Of a stretch of 64,000 nucleotides of DNA, positions 26,874 through 35,458 are shown piece after piece. Numbering within the stretch: the first letter of the stretch is position 1; every line of letters begins with the position of its first letter. Made by a program: the position numbers and the translations under genes. The stretch comes from JACMLD01 sp044227095. GTDB taxonomy: Bacteria; Bacteroidota; Bacteroidia; Chitinophagales; Chitinophagaceae. The DNA lies in NCBI GenBank assembly GCA_044227095.1, contig JBGAFV010000001.1, forward strand, positions 4,712,001-4,776,000, given 5' to 3'. The notes beneath the pieces are model-generated. The model ran no database searches and had not been told where the DNA came from. It saw nothing but the letters and a program-made list of their open reading frames with translations.

Positions 26874-27320
26874 CTAAGAGTATTTATTAAGATATCTTTT
26901 TATCTCTCTGTCTGTATCCCTTCCTTTGATTGTCTCTCGTTTGTCGTGCAGTTTCTTTCCTTTGCCAATGCCTATTTCAAGTTTGGCAATATTTTTTTCG
27001 TTAAAGAAAATTTTAAGTGGAACAATGGTATAACCTTTTTCCGTTGTTTTTGCCTGCAGTTTTTTTAGCTCACGTTTGGTAAGCAATAATTTTCGTTCTT
27101 GTGTAGGTTCGTGTTTATGTGTAGTGCCATATGCATATTCTGATATATGAAGGCTTTTTACAAAAAGTTCGCCATCTACAAAATAGCAGTAGCTATCGTT
27201 AAAACTTGCTTTGCCAGAGCGCAATGATTTTACTTCGGTACCAACCAATACCATTCCGGCCACATAAGTGTCTTCAATAAAATATTCGTGAAAAGCCGAT
27301 CTGTTTCTTATTTCTGACAT
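26874..27320 (-). CDS. smpB: SsrA-binding protein SmpB
   Basis: 148 residues. It contains the conserved tmRNA-binding beta-barrel (NRSAFHEYFIEDTYVAGMVL, GTEVKSLRSGKASFNDSY) and the C-terminal tail with GKGKKLHDKRETIKGRD followed by REIKRYL, which enters the ribosomal A site and becomes helical there. It partners tmRNA (ssrA, not in this window) in rescue of stalled ribosomes. Length is normal. It lies 1.1 kb from the accD gene's start on the same strand, with a repeat-filled spacer between them. Confidence 0.96.
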   Translation of the reverse strand: MSEIRNRSAFHEYFIEDTYVAGMVLVGTEVKSLRSGKASFNDSYCYFVDGELFVKSLHISEYAYGTTHKHEPTQERKLLLTKRELKKLQAKTTEKGYTIVPLKIFFNEKNIAKLEIGIGKGKKLHDKRETIKGRDTDREIKRYLNKYS

Positions 27321-27445
27321 TCTAGTATGGTAAATGGTGGAAGGTTAAAGCTATAAGGTCTTTTATTCTAAAATGCCTGTCGCTTTTTTTAGATCATTTA
27401 TAGAGCAAGGCCCTTTACCTTATACCCTAAACCTTACACCTTTCT

Positions 27446-28360
27446 TTAGTTCTTAAAAAGTACCAGCAGCGTGGCCAGTTTTTCTTTCAATTCTTTTCTG
27501 TCTACAATAAAATCAAGGAAGCCGTGCTCTAGCAGGAATTCACTTCGCTGAAACCCTTCGGGCAAATCTTTCTTAATGGTTTCTTTAATAACACGTGGGC
27601 CGGCAAAACCAATCAATGCACCGGGTTCAGCAATGTTCAAATCGCCCAGCATACCAAAGGAAGCAGAAATACCTCCAAAAGAAGGATCGGTGAGCAAAGA
27701 GATATATGGAATTTTTGCGTCTGTAAGTTGAGAAAGCTTACCCGATACTTTTGCCAGTTGCATTAATGAAAAAGCACTTTCCATCATACGTGCGCCACCG
27801 CTTTTGCAAATGATCATCAATGGCGTATTATGTTCAAGACAATAATCTACTGCCCTTGAAATGCGTTCGCCCATAACACTGCCCAGCGAACCACCGATGA
27901 ACTCAAAATCCATACAGGCAACTACAAAATCATTTTCTTTTAGTTTACCGGCTGCAACCCGTATAGAATCTGTAATATCTGTTTTGCTCCAGGTTTCTTC
28001 AAGGCGTTTGCCGTAAGATTTCAAATCTGTAAAATGAAGAAAGTCTTTTGAGCGGATGTTTTCAAACATTACTTCATACTCGTTATTGTCAAACAGTATT
28101 TCAAAGTATTCGTCGCTTCCTATACGGTGATGGTGGTTACATTTAGGACAGGTAAACAAATGCTCACGCAATTCATTTACCGTGCATATATAATTGCATT
28201 CCGGGCATTTCACCCATAAACCTTCAGGTGTTTCTTTTTTTTCTGCAGTAGTAGTTAAGATGCCTTTTTTTATCCTTTTAAACCAACTGGTTTTAGCTTC
28301 GTCGTTTTGTCCATCTTCACCTGCCAGGTTTGCATCAAAATCCTCCACTTTTTTTGCCAT
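27446..28360 (-). CDS. accD: Acetyl-CoA carboxylase carboxyltransferase subunit beta
   Basis: 304 residues. The N-terminal zinc ribbon (CPECNYIC, then CPKCNHHH, about 49-77) precedes the crotonase-like carboxyltransferase fold with CKSGGARMMESAFSLMQ (about 185-201) and LTDPSFGGISASFGMLGD. With AccA (elsewhere) it transfers CO2 from biotin-AccB to acetyl-CoA, the first step of fatty acid synthesis. Length is typical. It is a stand-alone gene, divergent from sdhC. Confidence 0.96.
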   Translation of the reverse strand: MAKKVEDFDANLAGEDGQNDEAKTSWFKRIKKGILTTTAEKKETPEGLWVKCPECNYICTVNELREHLFTCPKCNHHHRIGSDEYFEILFDNNEYEVMFENIRSKDFLHFTDLKSYGKRLEETWSKTDITDSIRVAAGKLKENDFVVACMDFEFIGGSLGSVMGERISRAVDYCLEHNTPLMIICKSGGARMMESAFSLMQLAKVSGKLSQLTDAKIPYISLLTDPSFGGISASFGMLGDLNIAEPGALIGFAGPRVIKETIKKDLPEGFQRSEFLLEHGFLDFIVDRKELKEKLATLLVLFKN

Positions 28361-28461
28361 GCCATTTATAGTTTAGGGCGGCTAAGATAAGAAACTACTC
28401 TCATTTAGCATGCGCTGGCACAACCAGTAATATCTATTCCAAAAAAAATAGAGAATTGTTA

Positions 28462-28490
28462 TTGAACTAGCGGTTCGTGTGCTATTTTTG
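28462..28490 (+). promoter_or_regulatory. Candidate sdh operon promoter
   Basis: TTG (28462-28464) and TATTTTTG (28483-28490) are 18 bases apart, fitting the Bacteroidota -33/-7 pattern. sdhC begins 78 bases downstream. Confidence 0.5.
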
Positions 28491-28568
28491 CAGCAATTGC
28501 TTTCATAATACCCTTGTCTTCAATAAACAAAGAAAGCCCCGGTTTGTTTTTTAATTAATACTTCACAA

Positions 28569-29276
28569 ATGAAATGGTCTGAGTTTTTTACTTCTTCCGT
28601 AGGCAAAAAGTTGGTAATGGCGCTCACAGGTATTTCGCTAATCCTGTTTTTAATTGTACATGCAGGGTTAAATGCCTGCATCTGGGCAAACGATGGTGGC
28701 GAAATGTTTAACAAAGCTGCCCATTTTATGGGTAGTACGGTTGTTATCCGCATACTGGAAATTGGATTGTTTGCCGGAATTTTTCTGCACATTATCCAGG
28801 GCTATATGTTAACGGCGCAAAACAACAGCCGCAGACCAGTAAAATATGCGGTAAACTATGGCAATAACGGCAGCAAATGGTATAGCCGCAGCATGGGCCT
28901 TTTGGGTACATTGCTTTTGCTTTTCTTAATAATGCACATTTATCATTTCTGGACGCCGAGCCGTCTTGGCGGTATAGCAAGTATCCATTCACTGGAAGAG
29001 GTTACATATATGGATGGAAAAGAAATCCATAACCTCTATGCAGAAATGCTGAAAGTATTTCAGGGCAATTTATTGATTGTAATATTATACATATTGGGTT
29101 GTATTTCGCTGGCATACCATTTATTGCATGGCTTCCAGAGTTCTTTCCGAACATTGGGCGTACATAATAAAAGATACATTGCAATTATAAAAGGAACAGG
29201 TATGGCTTTTTCAATTATTGTTCCTCTTGTTTTTGCCATGATGCCAATAAGTATGTATATGGGTTGGGTGAGTTAG
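28569..29276 (+). CDS. sdhC: Succinate dehydrogenase cytochrome b subunit
   Basis: 235 residues with five transmembrane helices (about 15-35, 62-82, 108-128, 160-180, 205-228). The conserved histidines lie within or near the helices (VHAGLN, LHIIQGYML, IMHIYHFW, AYHLLHGFQ), matching the single-subunit di-heme cytochrome b of Bacteroidota succinate:quinone oxidoreductase. The enzyme passes electrons from succinate to menaquinone. The gene order sdhC-sdhA-(inserted gene)-sdhB follows. The start is the ATG at KWSEFFTSSVGKK. Confidence 0.93.
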   Translation: MKWSEFFTSSVGKKLVMALTGISLILFLIVHAGLNACIWANDGGEMFNKAAHFMGSTVVIRILEIGLFAGIFLHIIQGYMLTAQNNSRRPVKYAVNYGNNGSKWYSRSMGLLGTLLLLFLIMHIYHFWTPSRLGGIASIHSLEEVTYMDGKEIHNLYAEMLKVFQGNLLIVILYILGCISLAYHLLHGFQSSFRTLGVHNKRYIAIIKGTGMAFSIIVPLVFAMMPISMYMGWVS

Positions 29277-29404
29277 TTTGTGAGGCATCAGTCGTGAGTA
29301 ATTGACTGATTGATATATGCTGATTGAATAGAAACACATCAGACATTAGTAAATCAGCCATCAGACATTAAAAATAACATTAGTACATTTTCACATTATA
29401 TACT
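29277..29404. repeat. sdhC-sdhA spacer with CATCAGACATTA and ATTTTCACATTA words
   Basis: The 128-base spacer contains repeated CATCAG/CTGATT words in both orientations. ATTTTCACATTA at 29387-29398, just before the sdhA ATG, is repeated exactly at 31879-31890 before sdhB. Confidence 0.5.
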
Positions 29405-31378
29405 ATGCTGAATTCAAAAATTCCTTCCGGTCCGCTAGAAGCAAAATGGACAGACTATAAAGGACATGTAAAACTGGTGAACCCCGCCAATAAAAGAAAG
29501 ATTGAAGTAATTGTAGTAGGTACCGGACTGGCTGGTGCTTCTGCCGCAGCTTCTTTGGGAGAAATGGGTTATAAAGTAAAAGCATATTGTTTCCAGGATT
29601 CTCCACGCAGGGCACATAGTATTGCAGCGCAAGGCGGAATTAATGCAGCAAAGAATTATCAGAACGATGGCGACTCTGTATTTCGTTTGTTTTATGATAC
29701 CATTAAAGGAGGAGATTACCGTGCACGTGAGGCCAACGTACACCGCCTTTCTGAAGTAAGTGGTAATATAATTGATCAGTGCGTTGCACAAGGCGTTCCT
29801 TTTGCAAGGGAGTATGGTGGTTTGCTTAGCAACCGCAGTTTTGGTGGCACACAAGTACAACGTACATTTTACGCAGCCGGCCAAACTGGCCAGCAATTGC
29901 TTATTGGCGCTTACCAGGCACTGGAACGCCAGGTGGCATTGGGCAATGTAAAAATGTTTTCACGTCATGAAATGCTTGATGTAGTAACCATTGATGGAAA
30001 GGCCCGCGGCATTATTACCCGTAACCTAATCAGCGGGGAACTGGAAAGACATTTCGGTCATGCGGTACTGCTATGTACAGGTGGTTATGGCAACGTGTTT
30101 TATTTAAGTACAAATGCCATGGGCAGCAATGTAACTGCCGCATGGAAAGCACATAAAAAAGGCGCATTGTTTGCAAACCCCTGCTTTACGCAAATACACC
30201 CTACCTGCATACCTGTTAGCGGAGATCACCAGAGCAAACTTACATTGATGAGTGAAAGCTTGCGCAACGATGGACGTATATGGGTTCCAAAAAAACAGGG
30301 CGATAACCGCAAAGGAAATGAAATACCTGATGACGAAAGGGATTATTATTTAGAAAGAAGGTATCCTGCATTTGGAAATCTTGTACCAAGAGACGTAGCA
30401 TCACGTGCTGCAAAAGAAAGATGCGATGCAGGTTATGGCGTTGGTTCTTCTAAACAAGCAGTATTCCTCGATTTTGCGGCTGCTATAGAACGTTATGGCA
30501 AAATTGAATGTGGTATTCACGGAAAAGACAACGCTTCAAAAGAAGAAATCATAAAACTGGGCAAAGAAGTAGTAAAAGAAAAATACGGTAATCTCTTTGA
30601 CATGTATGAGAAGATAACCGGCGAAAACCCGTATGAGCAGCCTATGCGCATATACCCTGCCGTTCACTATACAATGGGTGGACTTTGGGTTGATTATGAA
30701 TTGCAAACTACAATACCCGGCTTGTATTCTTTGGGTGAAGCTAATTTTAGCGATCATGGTGCTAACCGCTTGGGTGCATCTGCGCTGATGCAGGGTTTGG
30801 CTGATGGCTATTTTGTTATTCCGTATACAGTAGGCAATTATTTGGCAGATGAAATACGCACCAATGCTATTCCTACAGATCATCCTGCTTTTGTAGAAAC
30901 AGAAAAAGCAGTAAAAGACAGAATAGAAAAGCTGATGAATATAAAAGGCGGACAAACTGTGGAAAGCTTTCACAAACGCCTTGGCAAAATAATGTGGGAG
31001 AAATGCGGAATGGCCCGCAACGAAGCCGGGTTAAAAGAAGCCATTACGGAAATACAACAGCTTAAAAAAGAATTCTGGAGTGATGTAAAAATACCTGGAG
31101 AAATTGCTGGCATGAACCCCGAGCTTGATAAAGCCAATCGTGTTGCCGACTTTATTGAATTGGGTGAACTAATGTGCAAAGACGCATTAAACAGGAACGA
31201 AAGCTGTGGTGGTCATTTCCGCGAGGAAAGTCAGACCGAAGAAGGCGAAGCAAAACGTGATGATGTGAACTATCAATACGTAGCTGCATGGGAATTAAAA
31301 GCAGACAGCGAATGGGAATTGCACAAAGAACAACTGGAGTTTGAAGTAGCAAAACCAAGTCAGCGGAGCTATAAGTAA
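29405..31378 (+). CDS. sdhA: Succinate dehydrogenase/fumarate reductase flavoprotein subunit
   Basis: 657 residues. FAD-binding Rossmann motif VVGTGLAGASAAASLGEMG at about 37-55. The flavinylation His is in RRAHSIAAQGGINA (about 74-87). Catalytic-site sequence appears as HPTCIPVSGDHQS and HGANRLGASALMQG (about 456-469). Length and sequence fit the Bacteroidota FrdA/SdhA type. It oxidises succinate to fumarate, with covalent FAD, on the cytoplasmic face. The next subunit, sdhB, is separated by an unrelated four-helix-bundle gene. Confidence 0.96.
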   Translation: MLNSKIPSGPLEAKWTDYKGHVKLVNPANKRKIEVIVVGTGLAGASAAASLGEMGYKVKAYCFQDSPRRAHSIAAQGGINAAKNYQNDGDSVFRLFYDTIKGGDYRAREANVHRLSEVSGNIIDQCVAQGVPFAREYGGLLSNRSFGGTQVQRTFYAAGQTGQQLLIGAYQALERQVALGNVKMFSRHEMLDVVTIDGKARGIITRNLISGELERHFGHAVLLCTGGYGNVFYLSTNAMGSNVTAAWKAHKKGALFANPCFTQIHPTCIPVSGDHQSKLTLMSESLRNDGRIWVPKKQGDNRKGNEIPDDERDYYLERRYPAFGNLVPRDVASRAAKERCDAGYGVGSSKQAVFLDFAAAIERYGKIECGIHGKDNASKEEIIKLGKEVVKEKYGNLFDMYEKITGENPYEQPMRIYPAVHYTMGGLWVDYELQTTIPGLYSLGEANFSDHGANRLGASALMQGLADGYFVIPYTVGNYLADEIRTNAIPTDHPAFVETEKAVKDRIEKLMNIKGGQTVESFHKRLGKIMWEKCGMARNEAGLKEAITEIQQLKKEFWSDVKIPGEIAGMNPELDKANRVADFIELGELMCKDALNRNESCGGHFREESQTEEGEAKRDDVNYQYVAAWELKADSEWELHKEQLEFEVAKPSQRSYK

Positions 31379-31380
31379 TC

Positions 31381-31417
31381 AATGTGAAAATGTGCCAAAC
31401 GTGTAGATGTGTAAATG
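31381..31417. repeat. GTGAAAATGTG word repeat after sdhA
   Basis: AATGTGAAAAT at 31381-31391 is the exact inverse of ATTTTCACATT at 31879-31889, so the four-helix-bundle gene is bracketed by these words. Related GTGTAGATGTGTAAATG follows to 31417. Confidence 0.5.
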
Positions 31418-31510
31418 AGTTTCAATACATAGTTCTTATAAATATGCATGTGTGAGATAAAGGGGAATGAGAAATTCAATTAATTTCCATCTTCACCAAA
31501 ACCTCATCAA

Positions 31511-31852
31511 ATGCAAACGAAAAATGTTATTGTAGAAAAATCGCTTGATTTCGCTGTTGAAATTATTACTTTTTGCGAATTGCTGGAAACGAAAAGAAAG
31601 TTTACAATAGCCAATCAAATGCTGCGTTCGGGTACTGGCATAGGGGCAAACGTTTTTGAGGCCCAACATGCAGAAAGCAAAGCTGATTTCATTCACAAAA
31701 TGAAAATAGCAATTAAAGAAGCAAATGAAACATCATATTGGTTATTACTTTGCGAAAAAAGCAAAAGCTATCCATTTGATGAAAATTTGAAAAATAGAGT
31801 TGAAGAATTGATAAGAATAATTTCAAAAATTATCTTATCGTCAAAAAAATAA
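31511..31852 (+). CDS. Four-helix-bundle protein (S23/TIGR02436 type)
   Basis: 113 residues predicted as four amphipathic helices. Family signature: NQMLRSGTGIGANVFEAQHAESKADFIHKMKIAIKEANET-type sequence (about 36-75), with the conserved RSGTGIGANV loop followed by KEANETSYWL. These proteins are encoded in 23S rRNA intervening sequences of some bacteria or as stand-alone genes in Bacteroidota, and resemble the Avd accessory protein of diversity-generating retroelements; their function is unclear. It lies between sdhA and sdhB, flanked by inverted word repeats, which suggests insertion as a unit. No reverse transcriptase is nearby. Confidence 0.88.
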   Translation: MQTKNVIVEKSLDFAVEIITFCELLETKRKFTIANQMLRSGTGIGANVFEAQHAESKADFIHKMKIAIKEANETSYWLLLCEKSKSYPFDENLKNRVEELIRIISKIILSSKK

Positions 31853-31870
31853 GATTAATCGGCGTGAATG

Positions 31871-31918
31871 TGTTTTTAATTTTCACATTACCACATTCAC
31901 CACATTATCACATTTACT
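31871..31918. repeat. CACATT word repeats before sdhB
   Basis: A run of CACATT words (five in 48 bases) precedes the sdhB ATG. ATTTTCACATTA at 31879-31890 duplicates 29387-29398 upstream of sdhA, and both genes then share TCACATT then TACTATG at the start codon. Confidence 0.55.
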
Positions 31919-32683
31919 ATGGAGCATCAAACAATGAATCTTACATTAAAGATCTGGCGTCAGAAAAACAGCAACGACAAAGGTGGTTTTGCAACCTACC
32001 AGGTAAGTGATATTTCCCCTGAAATGTCTTTTCTTGAAATGATTGATGTACTCAATGAAAGGCTAATCCGCGAAGGACAGGATCCAGTTGCTTTTGATCA
32101 CGACTGCCGCGAAGGCATTTGCGGCATGTGTTCAATGGTAATAAACGGTAAGCCACACGGCCCGTGGAAAGCCAATACAACTTGCCAGTTGCACATGCGT
32201 GCATACAAAGATGGAGACACTATTGTAATAGAACCCTGGCGTGCAAACGCTTTCCCGGTAATAAAAGATTTAGTGGTAGACCGCTCTTCTTTTGATAGGA
32301 TTATACAAGCTGGTGGTTTCATTAGCGTAAATACAGGCAATGCAGTTGATGGCAATTCCCTTCCTATTAATAAAGACGATGCCGATCTTTCTTTTGCCAA
32401 CGCAATGTGCATTGGTTGTGGCGCTTGTGTAGCAGCATGTAAAAACAGTTCTGCCCTGCTTTTTGTTTCTGCAAAAGTTTCTCACCTTGCTTTGTTGCCA
32501 CAAGGCGTTCCTGAGAAAAAGAGCCGTGTACTAAACATGGTAGCACAAATGGACAAAGAAGGATTTGGAAGTTGTACAAACACCGGCGCATGTGAAGCCA
32601 CATGTCCTAAAGAAATTTCGATTACCAATATAGCCCGTCTTAATGGAGAATACCTTACAGCCGGACTAACTGTAAATAAATAA
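31919..32683 (+). CDS. sdhB: Succinate dehydrogenase iron-sulfur subunit
   Basis: 254 residues. The N-terminal [2Fe-2S] ferredoxin domain has DHDCREGICGMCSM with a further Cys in NTTCQLHM (about 60-100). The C-terminal domain has CIGCGACVAACKN (about 162-174) and CTNTGACEATCPKEI (about 220-234) for the [4Fe-4S] and [3Fe-4S] clusters. It links the SdhA flavin to the SdhC hemes. An alternative start five codons in (31934) is possible. A good terminator follows at 32698-32743 and closes the operon. Confidence 0.96.
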   Translation: MEHQTMNLTLKIWRQKNSNDKGGFATYQVSDISPEMSFLEMIDVLNERLIREGQDPVAFDHDCREGICGMCSMVINGKPHGPWKANTTCQLHMRAYKDGDTIVIEPWRANAFPVIKDLVVDRSSFDRIIQAGGFISVNTGNAVDGNSLPINKDDADLSFANAMCIGCGACVAACKNSSALLFVSAKVSHLALLPQGVPEKKSRVLNMVAQMDKEGFGSCTNTGACEATCPKEISITNIARLNGEYLTAGLTVNK

Positions 32684-32697
32684 TTAGTTGATCTTTT

Positions 32698-32743
32698 ATA
32701 ACCGCAGATGCACAGGGTATACCGGCGTCTGCGGTTATTTTTT
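32698..32743 (+). terminator. Terminator of the sdh operon
   Basis: ATAACCGCAGATGC (32698-32711) pairs with GCGTCTGCGGTTAT (32725-32738) with one G-U pair, followed by TTTTT. It begins 15 bases after the sdhB stop. Confidence 0.75.
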
Positions 32744-32901
32744 ATTTAGCCGCAGATTATTCTACTGGCTTACATCCATTACAAGCCCATAAGATCATAA
32801 ATCATAGCAATCCTAAGAATCATAACAATCTGCGTTCTATCTGCTTACGCTGTACAACTTCTGCCCATTTCTTAGTACATTCATTCTTCAATCAATTTTT
32901 T

Positions 32902-35067
32902 ATGAACCAAAAACTATTTGCCGGCGCACTGGTTATAGTATGCCTGTCATCATGTTTACTTAATAACAACGAAGTGAAAACAAAAGAAACGTATAAATGG
33001 CCGCAGGGTATTGCAGCGCCTATTGCCGAAATAAAACCACACAATCGCACTATACATGGCGATACAGTATTAGACAACTATTACTGGATGATAGATTATT
33101 TTAAGAAAGGGCCAGACAGTACAAAAGTGGTAGACTACCTGAAAGCAGAAAACAAATACATGGATACTATGATGAGCGGCACCAAAGATTTTCAAAAGAA
33201 ACTCTTTGCTGAAATGAAAGGCCGCATCAAAGAAAAAGATGAATCTGTACCTGTATTTAAAAACGGTTATTTCTATTACACAAGAAGCGAAGAAGGAAAA
33301 CAGTATTATAAATATTGCCGTAAAAAAGGATCGCTTGATGCAAAAGAAGAAATATTGCTGGATGTTGATGCTATGGCAGAAGGCCATCCATATTTTGCAG
33401 CCACTGGTTTTAATATAAGCCCTGACAATAAGCTGCTGGCTTATGGCATTGATACCGTTTCACGCAGGCAATACATTATACACGTTAAAAATCTTGAAAC
33501 AGGAGAAATATATAAAGACGCTATTTACAATACAAGCGGCGGATCTGAATGGGGCAACGATAACAAGACTTTGTTTTATACAGCAAAAAACCTGGAAACA
33601 TTATTAACTGAAAAAATCAGGCGCCACACACTCGGCACAGAGGCAGACAAAGACGTTACTTTATACACTGAAACTGATAAAAGCAATTATATAGGCGTAG
33701 GCAAAAGCAAATCGGGCAAATATATTTTTATTGTATCCCAGGCTACAATGTCTTCAGAATACAGGTGGTTAGATGCAAACAAACCAGAAGGAACATTTGC
33801 AGTTTTTCAACCACGCATGAAAGATGTATTGTATGATGTAACAGACGAAGGCAGCAAATTCCTAATCGTTACCAACTGGAATGCAAAAAATTTCAGGATG
33901 ATGGAATGTGCTTATGATAAAACTGATAGTGCACAATGGAAAGAAGTAATCCCTAATCGGCCCGATGTGTTGTTAGAAGGATTAGATGAATTCAAAAACT
34001 TTCTTGTAATAATAGAGAGAAAAGATGGATTGCGCCAAATGAATATTAAAAACCTTGCCACAGGAAAAGATCATTACCTCGATTTTGGCGAAGCTACTTA
34101 CGCCGCAAATCCGGCAACAAATCCCGAATTTAACACTGCTACACTTCGCTACAATTACACATCGCTTACCACACCATCTTCTGTGTATGATTACAATATG
34201 GAAACAGGCGATAAAAAACTGATGAAGCAACAGGAAATAGTAGGCGGTTACAATAGCCAGGATTATGTGTCCGAAAGAATTTATGCTACTGCCAAAGATG
34301 GAACAAAAGTTCCTATTTCCATTGTGTACAAAAAAGGGTTTGTAAAAGACGGCAACTCTCCACTCCTGTTATATGCGTACGGCTCTTATGGCTCCAGCAC
34401 AGATGCAAGTTTTAGCAGTGCAAGATTAAGCCTTTTAAACCGTGGTTTTGCGTTTGCAATTGCGCATATACGCGGCGGTCAGGAAATGGGAAGGCAATGG
34501 TATGAAGATGGAAAACTAATGAAAAAGAAAAACACCTTTACAGATTTTATTGATTGCGGAGAATATTTAATCTCCCAAAAATATACCAGTAAAGAACATC
34601 TGTATGCACAGGGCGGAAGTGCGGGTGGGTTGCTAATGGGTGCTATTGCAACTATGCGTCCGGATTTATGGCACGGTGTAGTGGCACAGGTGCCATTTGT
34701 AGATGTAATTAATACCATGCTGGATGAAAGCATTCCATTAACCACTAATGAATTTGACGAATGGGGCAATCCTAAAAACAAAGATGCATACGATTATATG
34801 AAGTCTTATTCCCCCTATGAAAATGTTACAAAAAATGGTTACCCAAATATGCTGGTCACAACAGGTTTGCACGATAGCCAGGTGCAATATTTTGAGCCAT
34901 CCAAATGGGTAGCCAAAATAAGATCTTTAAAAACAGACAATAACATTTTATTGCTCTACACAAATATGGAAGCTGGTCATGGCGGTGCTTCCGGCAGGTT
35001 TAATTACCTCAAAGAAGTAGCTATGCAGTATTCATTTTTATTTGCGCTTGAAGGGATTACTAATTAG
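32902..35067 (+). CDS. S9 family prolyl oligopeptidase / oligopeptidase B-like lipoprotein
   Basis: 721 residues. SPII signal with lipobox LSSC, Cys18. An N-terminal seven-bladed propeller (about 85-430) gates a C-terminal alpha/beta-hydrolase domain. The nucleophile Ser is in GGSAGGLLMG (about 571-580), the Asp in TGLHDSQVQYFEP and the His in AGHGGASGR near the C-terminus; the GGSAGG form and the length fit the PtrB branch of S9A. It cleaves short peptides after proline or basic residues; as a lipoprotein it would act in the periplasm or at the surface. Stand-alone gene with its own terminator. Confidence 0.92.
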   Translation: MNQKLFAGALVIVCLSSCLLNNNEVKTKETYKWPQGIAAPIAEIKPHNRTIHGDTVLDNYYWMIDYFKKGPDSTKVVDYLKAENKYMDTMMSGTKDFQKKLFAEMKGRIKEKDESVPVFKNGYFYYTRSEEGKQYYKYCRKKGSLDAKEEILLDVDAMAEGHPYFAATGFNISPDNKLLAYGIDTVSRRQYIIHVKNLETGEIYKDAIYNTSGGSEWGNDNKTLFYTAKNLETLLTEKIRRHTLGTEADKDVTLYTETDKSNYIGVGKSKSGKYIFIVSQATMSSEYRWLDANKPEGTFAVFQPRMKDVLYDVTDEGSKFLIVTNWNAKNFRMMECAYDKTDSAQWKEVIPNRPDVLLEGLDEFKNFLVIIERKDGLRQMNIKNLATGKDHYLDFGEATYAANPATNPEFNTATLRYNYTSLTTPSSVYDYNMETGDKKLMKQQEIVGGYNSQDYVSERIYATAKDGTKVPISIVYKKGFVKDGNSPLLLYAYGSYGSSTDASFSSARLSLLNRGFAFAIAHIRGGQEMGRQWYEDGKLMKKKNTFTDFIDCGEYLISQKYTSKEHLYAQGGSAGGLLMGAIATMRPDLWHGVVAQVPFVDVINTMLDESIPLTTNEFDEWGNPKNKDAYDYMKSYSPYENVTKNGYPNMLVTTGLHDSQVQYFEPSKWVAKIRSLKTDNNILLLYTNMEAGHGGASGRFNYLKEVAMQYSFLFALEGITN

Positions 35068-35096
35068 TAATTAAGGATTAGCAATTAATAATTGAG

Positions 35097-35138
35097 GCCG
35101 CAGATTCGCAGATTTGGTTTCTAATCTGCGGCTTTTTT
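35097..35138 (+). terminator. Terminator of the S9 peptidase gene
   Basis: GCCGCAGATT (35097-35106) pairs perfectly with AATCTGCGGC (35123-35132), followed by TTTTTT. Confidence 0.8.
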
Positions 35139-35161
35139 AATCAACAGTAGTAACACAGACT

Positions 35162-35220
35162 AAGCATCGTTGTGTCACTCACTTTTACAGTATAACTGTT
35201 GGCAGCTTTGAGCGATGCTT
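35162..35220. repeat. 59-bp dispersed repeat with 8-bp inverted ends
   Basis: It is bounded by AAGCATCG (35162-35169) and CGATGCTT (35213-35220). Its first 28 bases (35163-35190) match 5688-5715 at 22 of 28 positions, including the shared CACTTTTAC. Confidence 0.55.
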
Positions 35221-35458
35221 TTTTACTGTCATGCCCCGCCCTGGTGCGTGTCCCCACGCACCGGAATCTTGAATGAATTACAAACTAATTTTTTAATTGC
35301 CTATTCGCGGAATACGTTCAGGCTTAATCTGCGAATCTGCTGCAACAAAGCAGAATCTCGGGCAAAAGCACTCTTTAATGCTCTTTCCCGTTGAAAAACA
35401 ATAGCTTCGGGCAATAAATAGCGGGTTTATACGCTAATATGTAAACTATTTCCGGGCT

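Larger units (their letters stand above)
35068..35458. other. 391-base spacer with terminator, inverted repeats and promoter region
   Basis: In order: ATTA-word repeats (35062-35095), the peptidase terminator (35097-35138), a dispersed repeat bounded by 8-bp inverted ends (35162-35220), a GGTGCGTG/CACGCACC hairpin (35243-35262), then AT-rich sequence before the GTG start of the next gene. No coding potential. Confidence 0.6.

Noticed and set aside
27415..27445. CRISPR-like repeats from ACCTTATACC words
   Set aside because: Units are short, degenerate and without regular spacers; no cas genes nearby.
31511..31852. Part of a diversity-generating retroelement (Avd-like four-helix bundle)
   Set aside because: No reverse transcriptase or template/variable repeat pair is present in the window.
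35243..35262. GGTGCGTG/CACGCACC hairpin as a terminator
   Set aside because: No T run follows, and the peptidase gene already has a good terminator at 35097-35138.
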